Position numbers and translations under genes: made by a program. DNA of 64,000 nt from Megasphaera elsdenii. Lineage in GTDB: Bacteria; Bacillota; Negativicutes; Veillonellales; Megasphaeraceae. The notes under the pieces were generated by a model. That model saw only the letters and a program-made list of their open reading frames with translations. It was not told the DNA's origin and ran no database searches. This document shows positions 17,326-27,019 of this stretch, piece after piece. The stretch is from positions 22,196 to 86,195 of the forward strand of contig NZ_JAJBQV010000009.1 of assembly GCF_020539865.1 (NCBI RefSeq). Reading direction: 5' to 3'. The stretch's first letter is position 1, and each line of letters starts with the position of its first letter.

Positions 17326-18474
17326 ATGGAACGAATTTATTTAGATAACGCGGCAGCGACGCCTCTGGACCCGCGTGTCCTGGACGTCATAATGCCTTAT
17401 TTGACGACGGCTTACGGAAATCCGTCGAGCCTTCATTATTTCGGCCAGCAGGCCCGGGCCGCCGTCCAGACGGCCCGCAGCCAGGTAGCACACTGCCTGG
17501 GCGTCAAAGGGGAAGACCTGGTCTTCACCAGTGGCGGCACTGAAGCAGATAACTTGGCTATCCTGGGCTTTTTGCGTGCTAATTACCCAGATGGCGGCCA
17601 TCTGATTACGACGGCTGTAGAACACCACGCCGTCTTACGGACTTTCCAGGCCCTGGAACAAAAAGGCTATGACGTGACCTATGTCCCTGTCGAAGCCGAC
17701 GGCCGGGTCACGGCCGAAGCCGTCGCTCAGGCCTTGCGCGACGATACGGTTCTCATTTCCGTCATGTATGCCAATAATGAAACGGGCATGATCCAGCCTA
17801 TTGACGCCATCGGCGCCTTAGCCCGGCAGAAGGGCATCGCCTTCCACGTCGATGCCGTCCAGGCCTTTGGCTACGTGCCCATCCGGCCCTTAGCACAGGG
17901 CATCGACATGCTGACCGTATGCAGCCATAAGATTTACGGCCCCAAAGGCGTCGGCGCCTTGTACATCCGCCACGGCCTGAACGTGGCAGCTGAAGCTTAC
18001 GGCGGCCCGCAGGAACACCGCTTACGGGCGGGGACGGAGAACGTCGCAGCTATTGCCGGCTTCGGCAAGGCTGCGGAACTCTTGGAAGCCGAACGGGACG
18101 ACCGCGTCCTGGCGGCGCGGCGCCTGACTGATACCGTCTATGACCGGCTCATCAAAGGCGACGCCCGGTTCCACCTCAATGGCCGGCGCAATCACGTCTT
18201 GCCCAACATCATCGACTTCAGCGTCGATGGGGTGGACAGCGCCATCTTGCTCATCGCCCTCGATCTCCAGGGACTGGCCGTATCTGCCGGTTCGGCCTGT
18301 GAAGCCGGCGCCGTCGAGGCATCCCATGTCCTCCAGGCTATGGGAATCGAAGAGAAGTGGCTGCGCAGCAGTATCCGCTTGTCCGTAGGCAAAGAGAATA
18401 CTTTAGATGAAATAAAACGAGCCGTTGCCATCATTGGCGACGCTGTCCGTAAAAGCAGAGGAGAATCATTATGA
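17326..18474 (+). CDS. iscS: Cysteine desulfurase (NifS/IscS type)
   Basis: Takes sulfur from cysteine as a persulfide for tRNA thiolation and Fe-S clusters. It begins with the canonical MERIYLDNAAATPLDP. The PLP lysine is in VCSHKIYGPKG and the catalytic cysteine in GSACEAGAVEASHVL. 382 residues, the family length. A GGAG lies about 11 bases before the ATG. It overlaps mnmA by 4 bases (ATGA), the arrangement expected for a dedicated sulfur donor to MnmA. No iscR, iscU or iscA adjoins, so supplying MnmA is the most direct inferred role. First gene of iscS-mnmA-lepA-hemW. Confidence 0.94.
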   Translation: MERIYLDNAAATPLDPRVLDVIMPYLTTAYGNPSSLHYFGQQARAAVQTARSQVAHCLGVKGEDLVFTSGGTEADNLAILGFLRANYPDGGHLITTAVEHHAVLRTFQALEQKGYDVTYVPVEADGRVTAEAVAQALRDDTVLISVMYANNETGMIQPIDAIGALARQKGIAFHVDAVQAFGYVPIRPLAQGIDMLTVCSHKIYGPKGVGALYIRHGLNVAAEAYGGPQEHRLRAGTENVAAIAGFGKAAELLEAERDDRVLAARRLTDTVYDRLIKGDARFHLNGRRNHVLPNIIDFSVDGVDSAILLIALDLQGLAVSAGSACEAGAVEASHVLQAMGIEEKWLRSSIRLSVGKENTLDEIKRAVAIIGDAVRKSRGESL

Positions 18475-19550
18475 AACGAGTTGCCGTAGCTATGAGCGGC
18501 GGCGTCGACAGTTCGGTCACAGCCGGTCTCTTGAAGCAGCAAGGGTATGATGTCATCGGCATTACCCTGCGCCTGTGGGAAGAAGATCCGGCTTGCACCA
18601 TCGATAACGTCCACGCCTGCTGCTCCCTCAGTTCCGTCGACGATGCCAAAGCCGTTGCCTCGGTCCTGGGGATTCCCCATTATACTTTGGATTTCCGCGA
18701 TATCTTCCGGCGCGACGTCATTGACTATTTCGTCGATGCTTACGTCCACGGCAAGACGCCCAATCCCTGTATTGCCTGCAATAAATTCATTAAGTTCGGC
18801 CTGCTCTGGGAGAAAGCCCGACAGTTCGGCGCCGATTTCCTGGCGACTGGTCATTACGCCCGCATCGAAAAGAACGAAGCGACGGGAATCTATTCCTTGC
18901 TCCGCGGCACAGACCGCCGCAAGGACCAGTCCTATGTCCTCTATCAATTGACACAGGACTTGTTGCCGCATATTTTGTTTCCCATGGCCGACCTGGAAAA
19001 GGTCCATACGCGGGAACTGGCCAAGGAATGGGGCCTGCCGGTCTTCAATAAGCCCGAAAGCCAGGATATCTGCTTTATTCCGGACAACGATTATAAGGGA
19101 TTTTTGCAGCACGAACGGAAGGGCATCTTCAAGCCTGGCGACTTCGTCGATAAAGAAGGCCATGCCATCGGCCGCCATAAAGGCATCGCCGCCTATACCA
19201 TCGGCCAGCGCCGGGGCCTGAACCTCGGCGGTCCCGGCGGCCCTTATTATGTAACGGCCTTGGACGTAGCTCATAATAAAGTCATCGTCGGTTCGGAACG
19301 GGACTTATTCTCGAAGACGGTCCATGCCTGTGAAGCGACATGGGTCGAAGAGACGCCGGATGCTCCTTTCCGGGCCTTGGGCAAGATACGTTATGCTGCC
19401 CGGGAAGCGGCCTGCACGGTCTATCCCGATGGCGACAGCCTGCAGGTCGAATTCGACGACGCCCAGCGTGCCGTCACGGCCGGCCAGGCCTTGGTACTTT
19501 ACGACGCCGACACAGGCGAACGCGTCCTGGGCGGTGGCGTTATCCAATAG
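18471..19550 (+). CDS. mnmA: tRNA-specific 2-thiouridylase
   Basis: Thiolates U34 at the wobble base of Lys, Glu and Gln tRNAs. The PP-loop SGGVDSS is at residues 9-15 (MKRVAVAMSGGVDSSVTAG). The catalytic cysteine is in NPCIACNKFIKF and the persulfide-forming one in SQDICFIPDNDY; DQSYVLYQL is also typical. 359 residues. The ATG overlaps the iscS stop, so the donor and the thiolase are translationally coupled. lepA follows 18 bases on. Confidence 0.96.
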   Translation: MKRVAVAMSGGVDSSVTAGLLKQQGYDVIGITLRLWEEDPACTIDNVHACCSLSSVDDAKAVASVLGIPHYTLDFRDIFRRDVIDYFVDAYVHGKTPNPCIACNKFIKFGLLWEKARQFGADFLATGHYARIEKNEATGIYSLLRGTDRRKDQSYVLYQLTQDLLPHILFPMADLEKVHTRELAKEWGLPVFNKPESQDICFIPDNDYKGFLQHERKGIFKPGDFVDKEGHAIGRHKGIAAYTIGQRRGLNLGGPGGPYYVTALDVAHNKVIVGSERDLFSKTVHACEATWVEETPDAPFRALGKIRYAAREAACTVYPDGDSLQVEFDDAQRAVTAGQALVLYDADTGERVLGGGVIQ

Positions 19551-19568
19551 AAAAAGAGGAGGACTACC

Positions 19569-21371
19569 GTGTCTACAGATCATATTAGAAACTTTTCAAT
19601 CATTGCACATATCGACCATGGCAAATCGACGCTGGCCGACCGGATGCTGGAAATGACCGGCACCGTGCCCAAACGGGAAATGGAAGACCAGCTCCTCGAT
19701 ACGATGGATCTCGAACGGGAACGGGGCATTACTATTAAAGCCCAGTCAGCCCGTCTCATTTATGATGCCAAAGATGGCAAACAGTATACACTGAATCTCA
19801 TCGACACGCCGGGGCACGTCGACTTCAATTACGAAGTATCGCGCAGCCTGGCAGCTTGCGAAGGGGCGTTGCTCATCGTCGATGCTACGCAGGGCGTCGA
19901 AGCCCAGACCTTGGCTAACGTCTATTTGGCCTTGGAACACGACTTGGAAATCATTCCCATCATCAACAAAGTCGACTTGCCCAGTGCCGACCCGGACCGG
20001 GTCTGCAAGGAAATCGAAGACGTCATCGGCCTCGATGCATCCGATGCCATTATGATCAGCGCCAAGACGGGCTACGGTGTCGACAAGGTACTGGAAGCTA
20101 TCGTCCAGCGCATCCCGGCACCGGTTGACGACGGGGACAAGCCCTTGCGGGCCCTCATCTTCGACTCCCATTTCGATGCCTATAAAGGGGCTATTGCCAA
20201 TATCCGTATCATGGAAGGCAGCGTCAAACCGGGCCAGCGTATCCGCATGATGGCGTCGGGCAAGGAATTTGAAGTCATCGAAACGGGCGTCTTCCTGCCT
20301 CAGATGCATCCCGTACCGTCCTTGGAATGCGGCAGCGTCGGCTATCTGGCGGCCAGCATGAAGAACGTCCGCGACTGCCGCGTCGGCGATACGGTCACCT
20401 TAGCAGACAACCCGGCTAAAGAAGCCTTGCCAGGCTACCGCAAGGCCGTGCCTATGGTCTACTGCGGCCTCTATCCGGTAGAAACGAACGACTACGACAA
20501 TCTCCGCGATGCCTTGGAAAAGCTCCACCTCAACGATGCGGCGCTCCTCTTTGAACCGGAAACGTCGTCGGCCCTGGGCTTTGGCTTCCGCTGCGGTTTC
20601 TTAGGCCTTTTGCACATGGATGTCGTCCGTGAACGGCTGGAACGGGAATACAACCTGTCCCTGATTACGACGGCGCCGTCGGTCATTTATCACGTCTACT
20701 GCACAGACGGGACCATGGTCGAAGTGGATAATCCGTCGCAGATGCCGGACATGACGAAAATCGACCATATCGAAGAACCGTTGGTCAAGACGACCATCAT
20801 CATCCCCAAGGATATGGTCGGCACAGTCATGGAAATCTCCCAGAACCGCCGCGGCCAGTACGTCACCATGGATTACCTCGACGATACGCGCGTCTCCTTG
20901 GTCTACAACCTGCCGCTGTGCGAAATCCTTTACGACTACTTCGACGTCCTCAAGTCGGCGACCCGCGGCTATGCATCCCTCGATTACGAGCTCAACGGGT
21001 ATCAGTCTTCGCCCATGGTCAAAATGGACATCCTCATCAACGGCGACGTCGTCGATGCCTTGAGTATCATCGTCCACAAGGACTTTGCCGCCCGCCGCGG
21101 CCGCGCCCTGGTCGAAAAACTGCGCAGCCTCATTCCGCGCCAGCTCTTCCAGATTCCTATCCAAGCTGCCGTCGGCAATAAAATCATTGCCCGCGAAAAC
21201 GTGGCAGCCCTGCGCAAGGATGTCTTGGCCAAGTGCTATGGCGGCGATATTTCCCGTAAGCGCAAGCTCTTGGAAAAACAGAAGGAAGGCAAGAAGCGCA
21301 TGAAACAGTTCGGTACCGTTGAAATCCCGCAGGAAGCCTTCATGGCTGTCCTAAAAGTCGACGAAGAATGA
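19569..21371 (+). CDS. lepA: Elongation factor 4 (back-translocating GTPase LepA)
   Basis: Ribosome-associated GTPase. The P-loop AHIDHGKST is at residues 12-20, then [10 protein letters not shown] (switch I) and DTPGHVDF (switch II). The C-terminal CTD characteristic of LepA rather than EF-G is present, with [21 protein letters not shown]. 600 residues, the family length. It begins at GTG 19569 behind AGGAGG, and its stop overlaps the hemW ATG by 4 bases. The lepA-hemW neighbourhood is conserved in many Firmicutes. Confidence 0.97.
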   Translation: MSTDHIRNFSIIAHIDHGKSTLADRMLEMTGTVPKREMEDQLLDTMDLERERGITIKAQSARLIYDAKDGKQYTLNLIDTPGHVDFNYEVSRSLAACEGALLIVDATQGVEAQTLANVYLALEHDLEIIPIINKVDLPSADPDRVCKEIEDVIGLDASDAIMISAKTGYGVDKVLEAIVQRIPAPVDDGDKPLRALIFDSHFDAYKGAIANIRIMEGSVKPGQRIRMMASGKEFEVIETGVFLPQMHPVPSLECGSVGYLAASMKNVRDCRVGDTVTLADNPAKEALPGYRKAVPMVYCGLYPVETNDYDNLRDALEKLHLNDAALLFEPETSSALGFGFRCGFLGLLHMDVVRERLEREYNLSLITTAPSVIYHVYCTDGTMVEVDNPSQMPDMTKIDHIEEPLVKTTIIIPKDMVGTVMEISQNRRGQYVTMDYLDDTRVSLVYNLPLCEILYDYFDVLKSATRGYASLDYELNGYQSSPMVKMDILINGDVVDALSIIVHKDFAARRGRALVEKLRSLIPRQLFQIPIQAAVGNKIIARENVAALRKDVLAKCYGGDISRKRKLLEKQKEGKKRMKQFGTVEIPQEAFMAVLKVDEE

Positions 21372-22492
21372 GGCTGGGCCTGTACGTCCACATCCCTTTT
21401 TGCCGCCATAAATGCCTGTACTGCGATTTTCCGTCCTATGCTGGTCTGGAACGCTACTATGACGGCTATGTCCAGGCCCTGTGCCGGGATATTGCCGCTT
21501 CTCCTTATGCTGGGGAAGAAGCCGATACGATCTACATCGGCGGCGGTACGCCGTCCTTGCTGGCTGCAGGCGATATCGATTGCATCCTAAAGGCCCTCCG
21601 GCAGACCTTCCGCATGACTAGCCATGCGGAAATCACAGTGGAAGCCAATCCGGACAGCCTCGATTATGATAAGGCTGCGGCCTTGGCCGACAGCGGCGTC
21701 AACCGCCTGAGCCTGGGAATCCAGTCCTTTTCCGACGCTATGCTGGCTTTCCTGGGCCGGGTCCACACGGCGGCTCAAGGAGAAGCGGCCATTCTGGCGG
21801 CTTATGACGCCGGCATTCACAACTTGTCCCTGGACTTGATGTACGGCCTGCCTCATCAGGGCTTGGCCGATGTCTGCCGTGATGTAAAGCGCCTGTCACA
21901 GCTGCCCGTCGTCCACGCGTCTATTTACAGCCTCATCGTCGAAGACGGGACACAGCTCAAAGCCGGCCTGGATAAGGGGGAATGGCAGCTGCCACCAGAC
22001 GAGGCGACGGAAACCATGGCCCGGACCGTCCACGAGGCCATGCATGGTTATGGTTTTCATCACTACGAGATTTCCAGCTACGCCAAAGGCTCTTTCGAGT
22101 CGCACCATAACAGCAAGTACTGGACCTATGAGCCTTATCTCGGCTTCGGCGTATCGGCTCATTCCTTCGATGGGAAAGTGCGCTGGGCGAACGTCGCCAA
22201 TATCCCGGCTTATATCCGCCAGGCCGGCAAGGGGAGCATCGTTGCCGAGTCCGTCGCCATCGACGCGCGGCGGGCCGTCGAAGATTACTGCTTCCTGGCC
22301 CTACGCCGCCGCGTCGGCATCGATTACGGCGATTATGCCCGCCGTTTCGGCAAATCCATTGAAGCCGACTTCGGCCCCGTCATCGATCAGCTCGTCTGCC
22401 AGGGCCTTTTAGAGCGCACTGCGAAGGGCTGCTGTCTTAGTGAAGAAGGGTTAGGATACGGCAATTATGTATTCAGTAAATTTATACGCTGA
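21368..22492 (+). CDS. hemW: HemW-type radical SAM protein (heme chaperone, coproporphyrinogen oxidase-like)
   Basis: Radical SAM family; the 4Fe-4S motif is CRHKCLYC (CxxxCxxC) at about residues 12-19, followed by [11 protein letters not shown]. Long annotated as oxygen-independent coproporphyrinogen oxidase, but homologues without the extra N-terminal residues bind and deliver heme. 374 residues, with the C-terminal HemW domain ([17 protein letters not shown]...). ATGA overlap with lepA. No other heme genes are here, so I favour HemW over HemN. Confidence 0.88.
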   Translation: MRLGLYVHIPFCRHKCLYCDFPSYAGLERYYDGYVQALCRDIAASPYAGEEADTIYIGGGTPSLLAAGDIDCILKALRQTFRMTSHAEITVEANPDSLDYDKAAALADSGVNRLSLGIQSFSDAMLAFLGRVHTAAQGEAAILAAYDAGIHNLSLDLMYGLPHQGLADVCRDVKRLSQLPVVHASIYSLIVEDGTQLKAGLDKGEWQLPPDEATETMARTVHEAMHGYGFHHYEISSYAKGSFESHHNSKYWTYEPYLGFGVSAHSFDGKVRWANVANIPAYIRQAGKGSIVAESVAIDARRAVEDYCFLALRRRVGIDYGDYARRFGKSIEADFGPVIDQLVCQGLLERTAKGCCLSEEGLGYGNYVFSKFIR

Positions 22493-22505
22493 ACCTCAGA
22501 AATTG

Positions 22506-22534
22506 TTGACAAATGACACTAATCTGAGTATAAT
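22506..22534 (+). promoter_or_regulatory. Consensus sigma-70 promoter for rpsU-yqeY
   Basis: TTGACA (22506-22511), a 17-base spacer, TATAAT (22529-22534). A perfect match, as expected for a ribosomal protein gene. Confidence 0.9.
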
Positions 22535-22590
22535 TTCATTGTGTGCAGTAAAAGCACTCCCTATCATACCTTGGAGGGAGGGATAATAGA

Positions 22591-22770
22591 ATGGCAGAAA
22601 TCAGAGTTGGTAAAAACGAAACGTTAGACAGCGCACTTCGCCGCTTCAAACGTTCTTGCCAAAAGGCAGGTGTTCTTTCCGAAGTCCGGAAACGTGAACA
22701 CTACGAAAAACCGAGTGTACGGAGAAAGAAAAAATCCGAAGCAGCACGGAAACGGAAGTACAGAGCATAA
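22591..22770 (+). CDS. rpsU: 30S ribosomal protein S21
   Basis: 59 residues beginning [20 protein letters not shown], with a Lys/Arg-rich tail, the S21 pattern. S21 binds the 30S platform near the anti-Shine-Dalgarno region. GGAGGGAGG lies just upstream of ATG 22591. It has its own consensus promoter and is followed by yqeY 26 bases on, a common pairing. Confidence 0.96.
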   Translation: MAEIRVGKNETLDSALRRFKRSCQKAGVLSEVRKREHYEKPSVRRKKKSEAARKRKYRA

Positions 22771-22796
22771 TCGTCAAATGTAAGAAGGGTGATAGC

Positions 22797-23243
22797 ATGT
22801 CTCTTAAAGAAGAACTGCTTCAGGACATGAAAACGGCTATGAAAGCCAAGGAAGCTGGTAAAACGGCTTTGTCCGTCATCCGCATGGTCCGTTCGTCTAT
22901 CCGCAATACGGAAATCAACGGAAAATGCGAACTCGATGACGCTGGCGTCGGTGCCGTCATTGCCAAAGAAATGAAACAGCGCAAGGAATCGTTGGCTGAG
23001 TTTGAAAAGGCAGGCCGCAGTGACCTCGTCGAAGAAACGAAAGCTGAAATGGCCGTATTGGAAAAGTACATGCCCAAACAGCTCACAGCCGATGAAATCC
23101 GCCAGATCGTCAACGATGCCGTTGCCGGTCAGAGTGGCCTCAAGATGGGCGACGTCATGAAGCTCGTCATGCCGAAAGTCAAAGGTAAGGCTGACGGCAA
23201 GCTTGTTTCACAGATTGTTCGAGAAATTTTACAAAATAATTAG
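22797..23243 (+). CDS. yqeY: GatB/YqeY domain protein
   Basis: 148 residues, mostly helical, matching the YqeY tail domain that GatB uses to hold tRNA (SLKEELLQDMKTAMKAKEAGK at the start; LKMGDVMKLVMPKVKGKADGK near the end). Stand-alone YqeY proteins commonly follow rpsU; their role is thought to involve tRNA but is not settled. GAAGGGTG precedes the ATG. An AGATTTTT/AAAAATCT hairpin lies shortly after the stop (23251-23269). Confidence 0.9.
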   Translation: MSLKEELLQDMKTAMKAKEAGKTALSVIRMVRSSIRNTEINGKCELDDAGVGAVIAKEMKQRKESLAEFEKAGRSDLVEETKAEMAVLEKYMPKQLTADEIRQIVNDAVAGQSGLKMGDVMKLVMPKVKGKADGKLVSQIVREILQNN

Positions 23244-23270
23244 TTTTGTTAGATTTTTATAAAAAATCTA

Positions 23271-23299
23271 TTGACAAATAGACTGATTGATTGTATTAT
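23271..23299 (+). promoter_or_regulatory. Promoter for the glutamine synthetase gene
   Basis: TTGACA (23271-23276), a 17-base spacer, TATTAT (23294-23299). Transcription would start near 23306, leaving a leader of about 100 bases. Confidence 0.85.
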
Positions 23300-23346
23300 T
23301 TTAGCATGATTTGAAAATAAAATAAGTCATGAAACAAGAGTCAAAG

Positions 23347-23387
23347 AAGACTCCGAACCTTAACCACAGGGGCGGAGTCTTTTTTTC
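23347..23387 (+). terminator. Leader terminator (attenuator) before the glutamine synthetase gene
   Basis: AAGACTCCG (23347-23355) pairs with CGGAGTCTT (23373-23381), followed by a T run to 23387. It lies between the promoter and the start codon, so expression needs antitermination or leaky read-through. I recognise no known riboswitch class in the short leader. Confidence 0.8.
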
Positions 23388-23406
23388 ACCCAAAGGAGGA
23401 GTCATG

Positions 23407-25308
23407 ATGGCTAAAGATGATTTAGTATATGTAATCCCTGCAGGTCAATATGGTAAAGAAGGTGTGCTGGCTTTACTCGAACAGCACCCAGAAATTAAAT
23501 TCGTATCTCTCGTAGGTATCGATCTCGCCGGTAACGATACGGACGAAAAGATTCCTATTAGTGTATTCTTTGATGAATATGATAAATTCTTCAATGCTAC
23601 GGCTTTCCAGACCGATGGTTCTTCCGTCGTCCTGCCGGGCATTGCTACCTTATCCAATGCCCGTGTTGACATCAAAGCCGACCCGAGCGTCAACTGGTTC
23701 ATCGACTACAATGACGGCAATATCGATCCGGAAACGGGCAAGCCTGTCGGCACGCTCCGTATTCCGAGCTTCCTCCGCCATGCTACGGGCTTTATCGATT
23801 CTCGTTCCATCCTTCGCAATACCTGCGATTACGTAGGCGACCAGATCTTGGCTCTTGTTAAAAAATACGGCATTCAAGGCACGTCCATCAACCCGGACGA
23901 TATCGAAAAGATCGTCTTCACGACGGCTACAGAATTGGAATTCTGGGTCAAGACGCCGAGCCAGGATGTCGCTACTCGTCTCCTTTCGGCATCCCAGAAG
24001 ATGCAGGAACAGTATTGGCAGCGTACACACGGCGTCGTCCGCACGGCACTTGAACAGACCGTTGAACGCTTGGAAAAATACGGCTTTGCTCCGGAAATGG
24101 GCCATAAAGAAGTCGGCGGCGTTAAAGCACAGATCGATGATTCCGGTAAATTGACCTTCGTCCTGGAACAGCTCGAAGTCGACTGGAAATATACGAGCGA
24201 CCCTGTACAGACAGCAGATAACGAAATCGCTGCCCGTATCATCGTCCGCGAAGTCTTCCGTGAAAACGGCCTCGAAGTTACTTTCCAGGCTAAACCGATC
24301 CACGGTGTTGCCGGTTCTGGCGAACATACCCATTTTGGTATCGGTGCCATCATGAAGAACGGTAAATTCGTCAACCTCTTCAACCCGGACGACATGAAGA
24401 GCGAATTCCTTTCGGCTCTTGGTTATGGCGCTATCATGGGTATCCTCAAACACTACGAAGTCATCAACCCCTTCGTATCGTCGACGACGGACTCCTTGAA
24501 CCGTTTGAAACCGGGGTTTGAAGCTCCTGTTTGCATCGTAACGGCTCTCGGCGGGGAAACACCGGACGTTCCGACTCGTAACCGTTCCGTCTTGGTCGGC
24601 CTCATTCGCGATATTGCCAGCCCGGCAGCTACGCGTTTCGAACTTCGTGCTCCGAACCCGTTCACCAATACGTTCATTGCCATTGCCATGTGCTATCTCG
24701 GCGCCTTGGATGGTATCAAATATGCACTCTCCAGTGGCAAATCGACGGCTGAACTCTTAGCTGAACTCTCTAAGAAACCGGGCGAAGATGCCGATTATCT
24801 GGAAAAAGACCGCGCTTATCGTTCCGAAGTCGACGTCTTCGAAAACTTCAACGACGAAGAACGCAATGCCATGTTCGGCAAAGCTCCGCGCACGGTCTGG
24901 GAAAACTTCAAAGCCCTCTCGACGTATCCAGAAAAAATGGACGACCTCGCTTGCGATGCTTTCCAGAAACGCATCATGGAATCCTTCAAACTCGGCGCTC
25001 TCAGCCGCTGGGCTCTGGAACTCCAGTACCGCATCATTCCGGAAAACCTTTCAAAAGTCATCGCTGCCGAACAGCTCCATGCTGACGGTGACAGCAATGC
25101 TCTCGAAGTCGAACGCTGGACCAAAATCAATGCTCTCCGTACGGAATTAGGCCGTGACACGGAAAAGAGCCTGTCCATCTTCTCCAAGATCAAACAGGCC
25201 CTGGCTGCTGATGACTACGATACCGCTTCGAACCTCATGGTCGAAATGAGCGATAAAATGGATCAGCTCACTGACATGTATTACGAATATTCCCACAATG
25301 CTTTTTAA
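23407..25308 (+). CDS. glnA: Glutamine synthetase family protein, long form
   Basis: Condenses glutamate and ammonia if active. GSI-like landmarks run in order: FQTDGSSVVLPG (beta-grasp), TATELEFW (metal glutamate), GHKEVGGVKAQID, KPIHGVAGSGEHTHFG (ATP site) and ATRFELRAPNPFTNTF. At 633 residues it is some 170-190 longer than usual GSI, owing to a helical C-terminus from about residue 450. ATG 23407 is preferred over 23404 because AGGAGG then lies 7 bases away. It is preceded by an attenuator and followed by a terminator, so it is monocistronic. It could be GSIII or a divergent GSI; subtype uncertain. Confidence 0.88.
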   Translation: MAKDDLVYVIPAGQYGKEGVLALLEQHPEIKFVSLVGIDLAGNDTDEKIPISVFFDEYDKFFNATAFQTDGSSVVLPGIATLSNARVDIKADPSVNWFIDYNDGNIDPETGKPVGTLRIPSFLRHATGFIDSRSILRNTCDYVGDQILALVKKYGIQGTSINPDDIEKIVFTTATELEFWVKTPSQDVATRLLSASQKMQEQYWQRTHGVVRTALEQTVERLEKYGFAPEMGHKEVGGVKAQIDDSGKLTFVLEQLEVDWKYTSDPVQTADNEIAARIIVREVFRENGLEVTFQAKPIHGVAGSGEHTHFGIGAIMKNGKFVNLFNPDDMKSEFLSALGYGAIMGILKHYEVINPFVSSTTDSLNRLKPGFEAPVCIVTALGGETPDVPTRNRSVLVGLIRDIASPAATRFELRAPNPFTNTFIAIAMCYLGALDGIKYALSSGKSTAELLAELSKKPGEDADYLEKDRAYRSEVDVFENFNDEERNAMFGKAPRTVWENFKALSTYPEKMDDLACDAFQKRIMESFKLGALSRWALELQYRIIPENLSKVIAAEQLHADGDSNALEVERWTKINALRTELGRDTEKSLSIFSKIKQALAADDYDTASNLMVEMSDKMDQLTDMYYEYSHNAF

Positions 25309-25325
25309 TCGTTTGTAGGTTATGG

Positions 25326-25361
25326 AAAAAAGGCGCTGTCGCTGAAGACAGTGCCTTTTTT
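25326..25361 (+). terminator. Intrinsic terminator after glnA
   Basis: AAAAAAGGCGCTGTC pairs with GACAGTGCCTTTTTT (about 25326-25361), with one G-T pair and a 6-base loop. Confidence 0.9.
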
Positions 25362-25379
25362 AGTCCATTTGGACCATCG

Positions 25380-25420
25380 TAGGGGCTCGCACGTGGCGAG
25401 CCCGCCGTGAATCCTATGTA
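25380..25420. repeat. Palindromic intergenic element, copy 3
   Basis: GTAGGGGCTCGC (stem 25383-25390) and GCGAGCCC (25396-25403) around ACGTG, with the tail GCCGTGAATCCTATG. The next 100 bases hold TGTACAGCCTGTAC-like half sites and lead into copy 4. Confidence 0.8.
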
Positions 25421-25501
25421 CAGCCTGTACCGTCTGTGTGACGATGCAAATCAGGCATGCAGGTACAGGCGACGTTGTTGCATTGCGGGAATCCCACAAT
25501 C

Positions 25502-25525
25502 GGACGCCCCACGTGGCGCCCCTGC
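25502..25525. repeat. Palindromic intergenic element, copy 4 (divergent)
   Basis: GGACGCC (25502-25508) and GGCGCCC (25515-25521) around CCACGT, with one mismatch. Confidence 0.6.
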
Positions 25526-25555
25526 GATGCGGCCTGCGAACTGCGTCCCGCGTTT

Positions 25556-26059
25556 TTAAAAATGGAAGGTCACGCCGGCACCAACACCGTGCTCGTTGTC
25601 GCCGTCTTCAGGCATATAATTGTGGTAATTGATGTTCAATCCCCAGCCGAAGGCGATGTTGTAATTGAGGCCGGCCTGAGTTTCGGCGAAATGCGAGCCT
25701 TTGACATAAGTCGCATAGGGCTGGAGACCCAGGATGTGCGGTGCAGCGATGCCGATGCCGCCGTAGAAGGACGTCGAACTCGACTGTTCGTCGATGTTGT
25801 TGCGCCAGCCACCTAGGAGCTGGACTTTCGAGCCGATGACGTTGTATTTGGCATAGATGTCGTTCTGGTTGCCGTATTGGTCGCGGTCGGCTCGTTTGTA
25901 GCCAATCGTCGTCCGCGGCAGGACTTTGGCTTCGGCGTACTGTTCTTTCGTGCCGACGCCGAGGCTGACACCGGCTTCGGGCAGGACGGATAAGGCAAAG
26001 GCCTGGGGCAGGGTCAAAGCCGTGCAGGTCAGCAGGGCAGTAGTCAATTTCTTTAACAT
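25556..26059 (-). CDS. Small outer-membrane beta-barrel protein
   Basis: 167 residues with a signal peptide (MLKKLTTALLTCTALTLPQAFA, cut near residue 22). The mature part is rich in alternating aromatic and glycine strands (TSFYGGIGIAAP, QAGLNYNIAFGWGLNINYHN) and ends in VTFHF: a terminal Phe is the BamA recognition signal of outer-membrane barrels. About eight strands would fit. It supports a diderm cell. On the minus strand it starts 27 bases after xth ends, with GGAGAG before the ATG, so it may share that transcript. Substrate or role unknown. Confidence 0.75.
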   Translation of the reverse strand: MLKKLTTALLTCTALTLPQAFALSVLPEAGVSLGVGTKEQYAEAKVLPRTTIGYKRADRDQYGNQNDIYAKYNVIGSKVQLLGGWRNNIDEQSSSTSFYGGIGIAAPHILGLQPYATYVKGSHFAETQAGLNYNIAFGWGLNINYHNYMPEDGDNEHGVGAGVTFHF

Positions 26060-26086
26060 AACAATCTCTCCTTTCGGGTTGATGGA

Positions 26087-26842
26087 TTATTTCAATTCCA
26101 ATCCGACTGGGCAGTGATCGCTGCCGGTGATGTTGGTATAGATGGACGCTTTGGCCAGGCGGCTGTCCAAGTCTTTCGTAGTCAGGAAGTAGTCGATGCG
26201 CCACCCTGCATTGTTTTGACGGGCTTTGAAACGGTAGCTCCACCACGAATACACGCCGGTCACATCGGGGTAGAAGTAGCGCCACGTATCGGTGAAGCCC
26301 GCTGCCAGCAGGTCGGTCATCTTCTGGCGTTCTTCGTCAGAGAAACCGGCATTCTTGCGATTCGTCTTGGGGTTCTTGAGGTCGATTTCTTCGTGGGCTA
26401 CATTAAGGTCGCCGCAGACAATGACCGGCTTTTCTTGGTGCAGCCCCAGCAGGTACTGGCGGAAATCGTCTTCCCATTTCATGCGGTACGGCAGGCGGGC
26501 CAGTTCGCTCTGGGAATTGGGGGTATAGCAGGTCACGAAGTAGTATTCTGGGAATTCCAGGGTGATCAGGCGCCCTTCGTGGTCGTGCTCGTCGATACCC
26601 ATGCCGTAGCGGACGGACAGGGGAGACAGGCGGGTGAAAATCGCCGTGCCGCTGTAGCCTTTGCGGTCGGCGTAGTTCCAGTATTGTTCATAGCCCGGCA
26701 GGTCCAGGTCAATCTGGCCGGCTTGGAGCTTCGTTTCCTGCAGGCAGAAGACGTCGGCGTCGAGGGCCTGGAAGATATCCAAGAAGCCTTTCTTCATAAC
26801 AGCCCGCAGGCCGTTGACGTTCCAGGAAATAAATTTTGTCAT
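26087..26842 (-). CDS. xth: Exodeoxyribonuclease III / AP endonuclease
   Basis: Base-excision repair enzyme that cuts at abasic sites. MTKFISWNVNGLRAV and VFCLQETKLQ carry the metal-binding Asn and Glu; VVCGDLNVAHEEIDL and the final GSDHCPVGLEL carry the catalytic Asp/Asn and His. 251 residues from the minus-strand ATG at 26842, with AAAGGTG upstream; the frame is open further upstream, but that part lacks homology. Divergent from pgm across a 177-base gap. Confidence 0.95.
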   Translation of the reverse strand: MTKFISWNVNGLRAVMKKGFLDIFQALDADVFCLQETKLQAGQIDLDLPGYEQYWNYADRKGYSGTAIFTRLSPLSVRYGMGIDEHDHEGRLITLEFPEYYFVTCYTPNSQSELARLPYRMKWEDDFRQYLLGLHQEKPVIVCGDLNVAHEEIDLKNPKTNRKNAGFSDEERQKMTDLLAAGFTDTWRYFYPDVTGVYSWWSYRFKARQNNAGWRIDYFLTTKDLDSRLAKASIYTNITGSDHCPVGLELK

Positions 26843-26892
26843 GCAAATCACCTTTCTTCCTCCTATAGCTAGGATATTGATACATTTTTTGT

Positions 26893-26898
26893 TATAAT
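26893..26898 (+). promoter_or_regulatory. -10 element of the probable pgm promoter
   Basis: TATAAT, in the gap between the divergent xth and pgm genes, 122 bases before pgm. No -35 at normal distance is convincing: TTGATA at 26877-26882 is only 10 bases away. Confidence 0.4.
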
Positions 26899-27019
26899 GA
26901 ATGTAAGCTATAACAATGATGACGTACAGCCATGAAATAGCGCGTATGGAATCATGCATACTCGTCCTTATTGTATAAAATCGCTGTACGATTGTCAAAA
27001 CAATGAAGCAGGTGATAGT

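Noticed and set aside
23329..23406. N-terminal extension of glutamine synthetase from ATG 23329
   Set aside because: It would run through the leader terminator, has no ribosome site and is not homologous; AGGAGG before 23407 decides the start.
25608..26285. Alternative minus-strand frame over the barrel protein
   Set aside because: It overlaps both xth and the signal-peptide barrel gene in another frame and has no features of its own.
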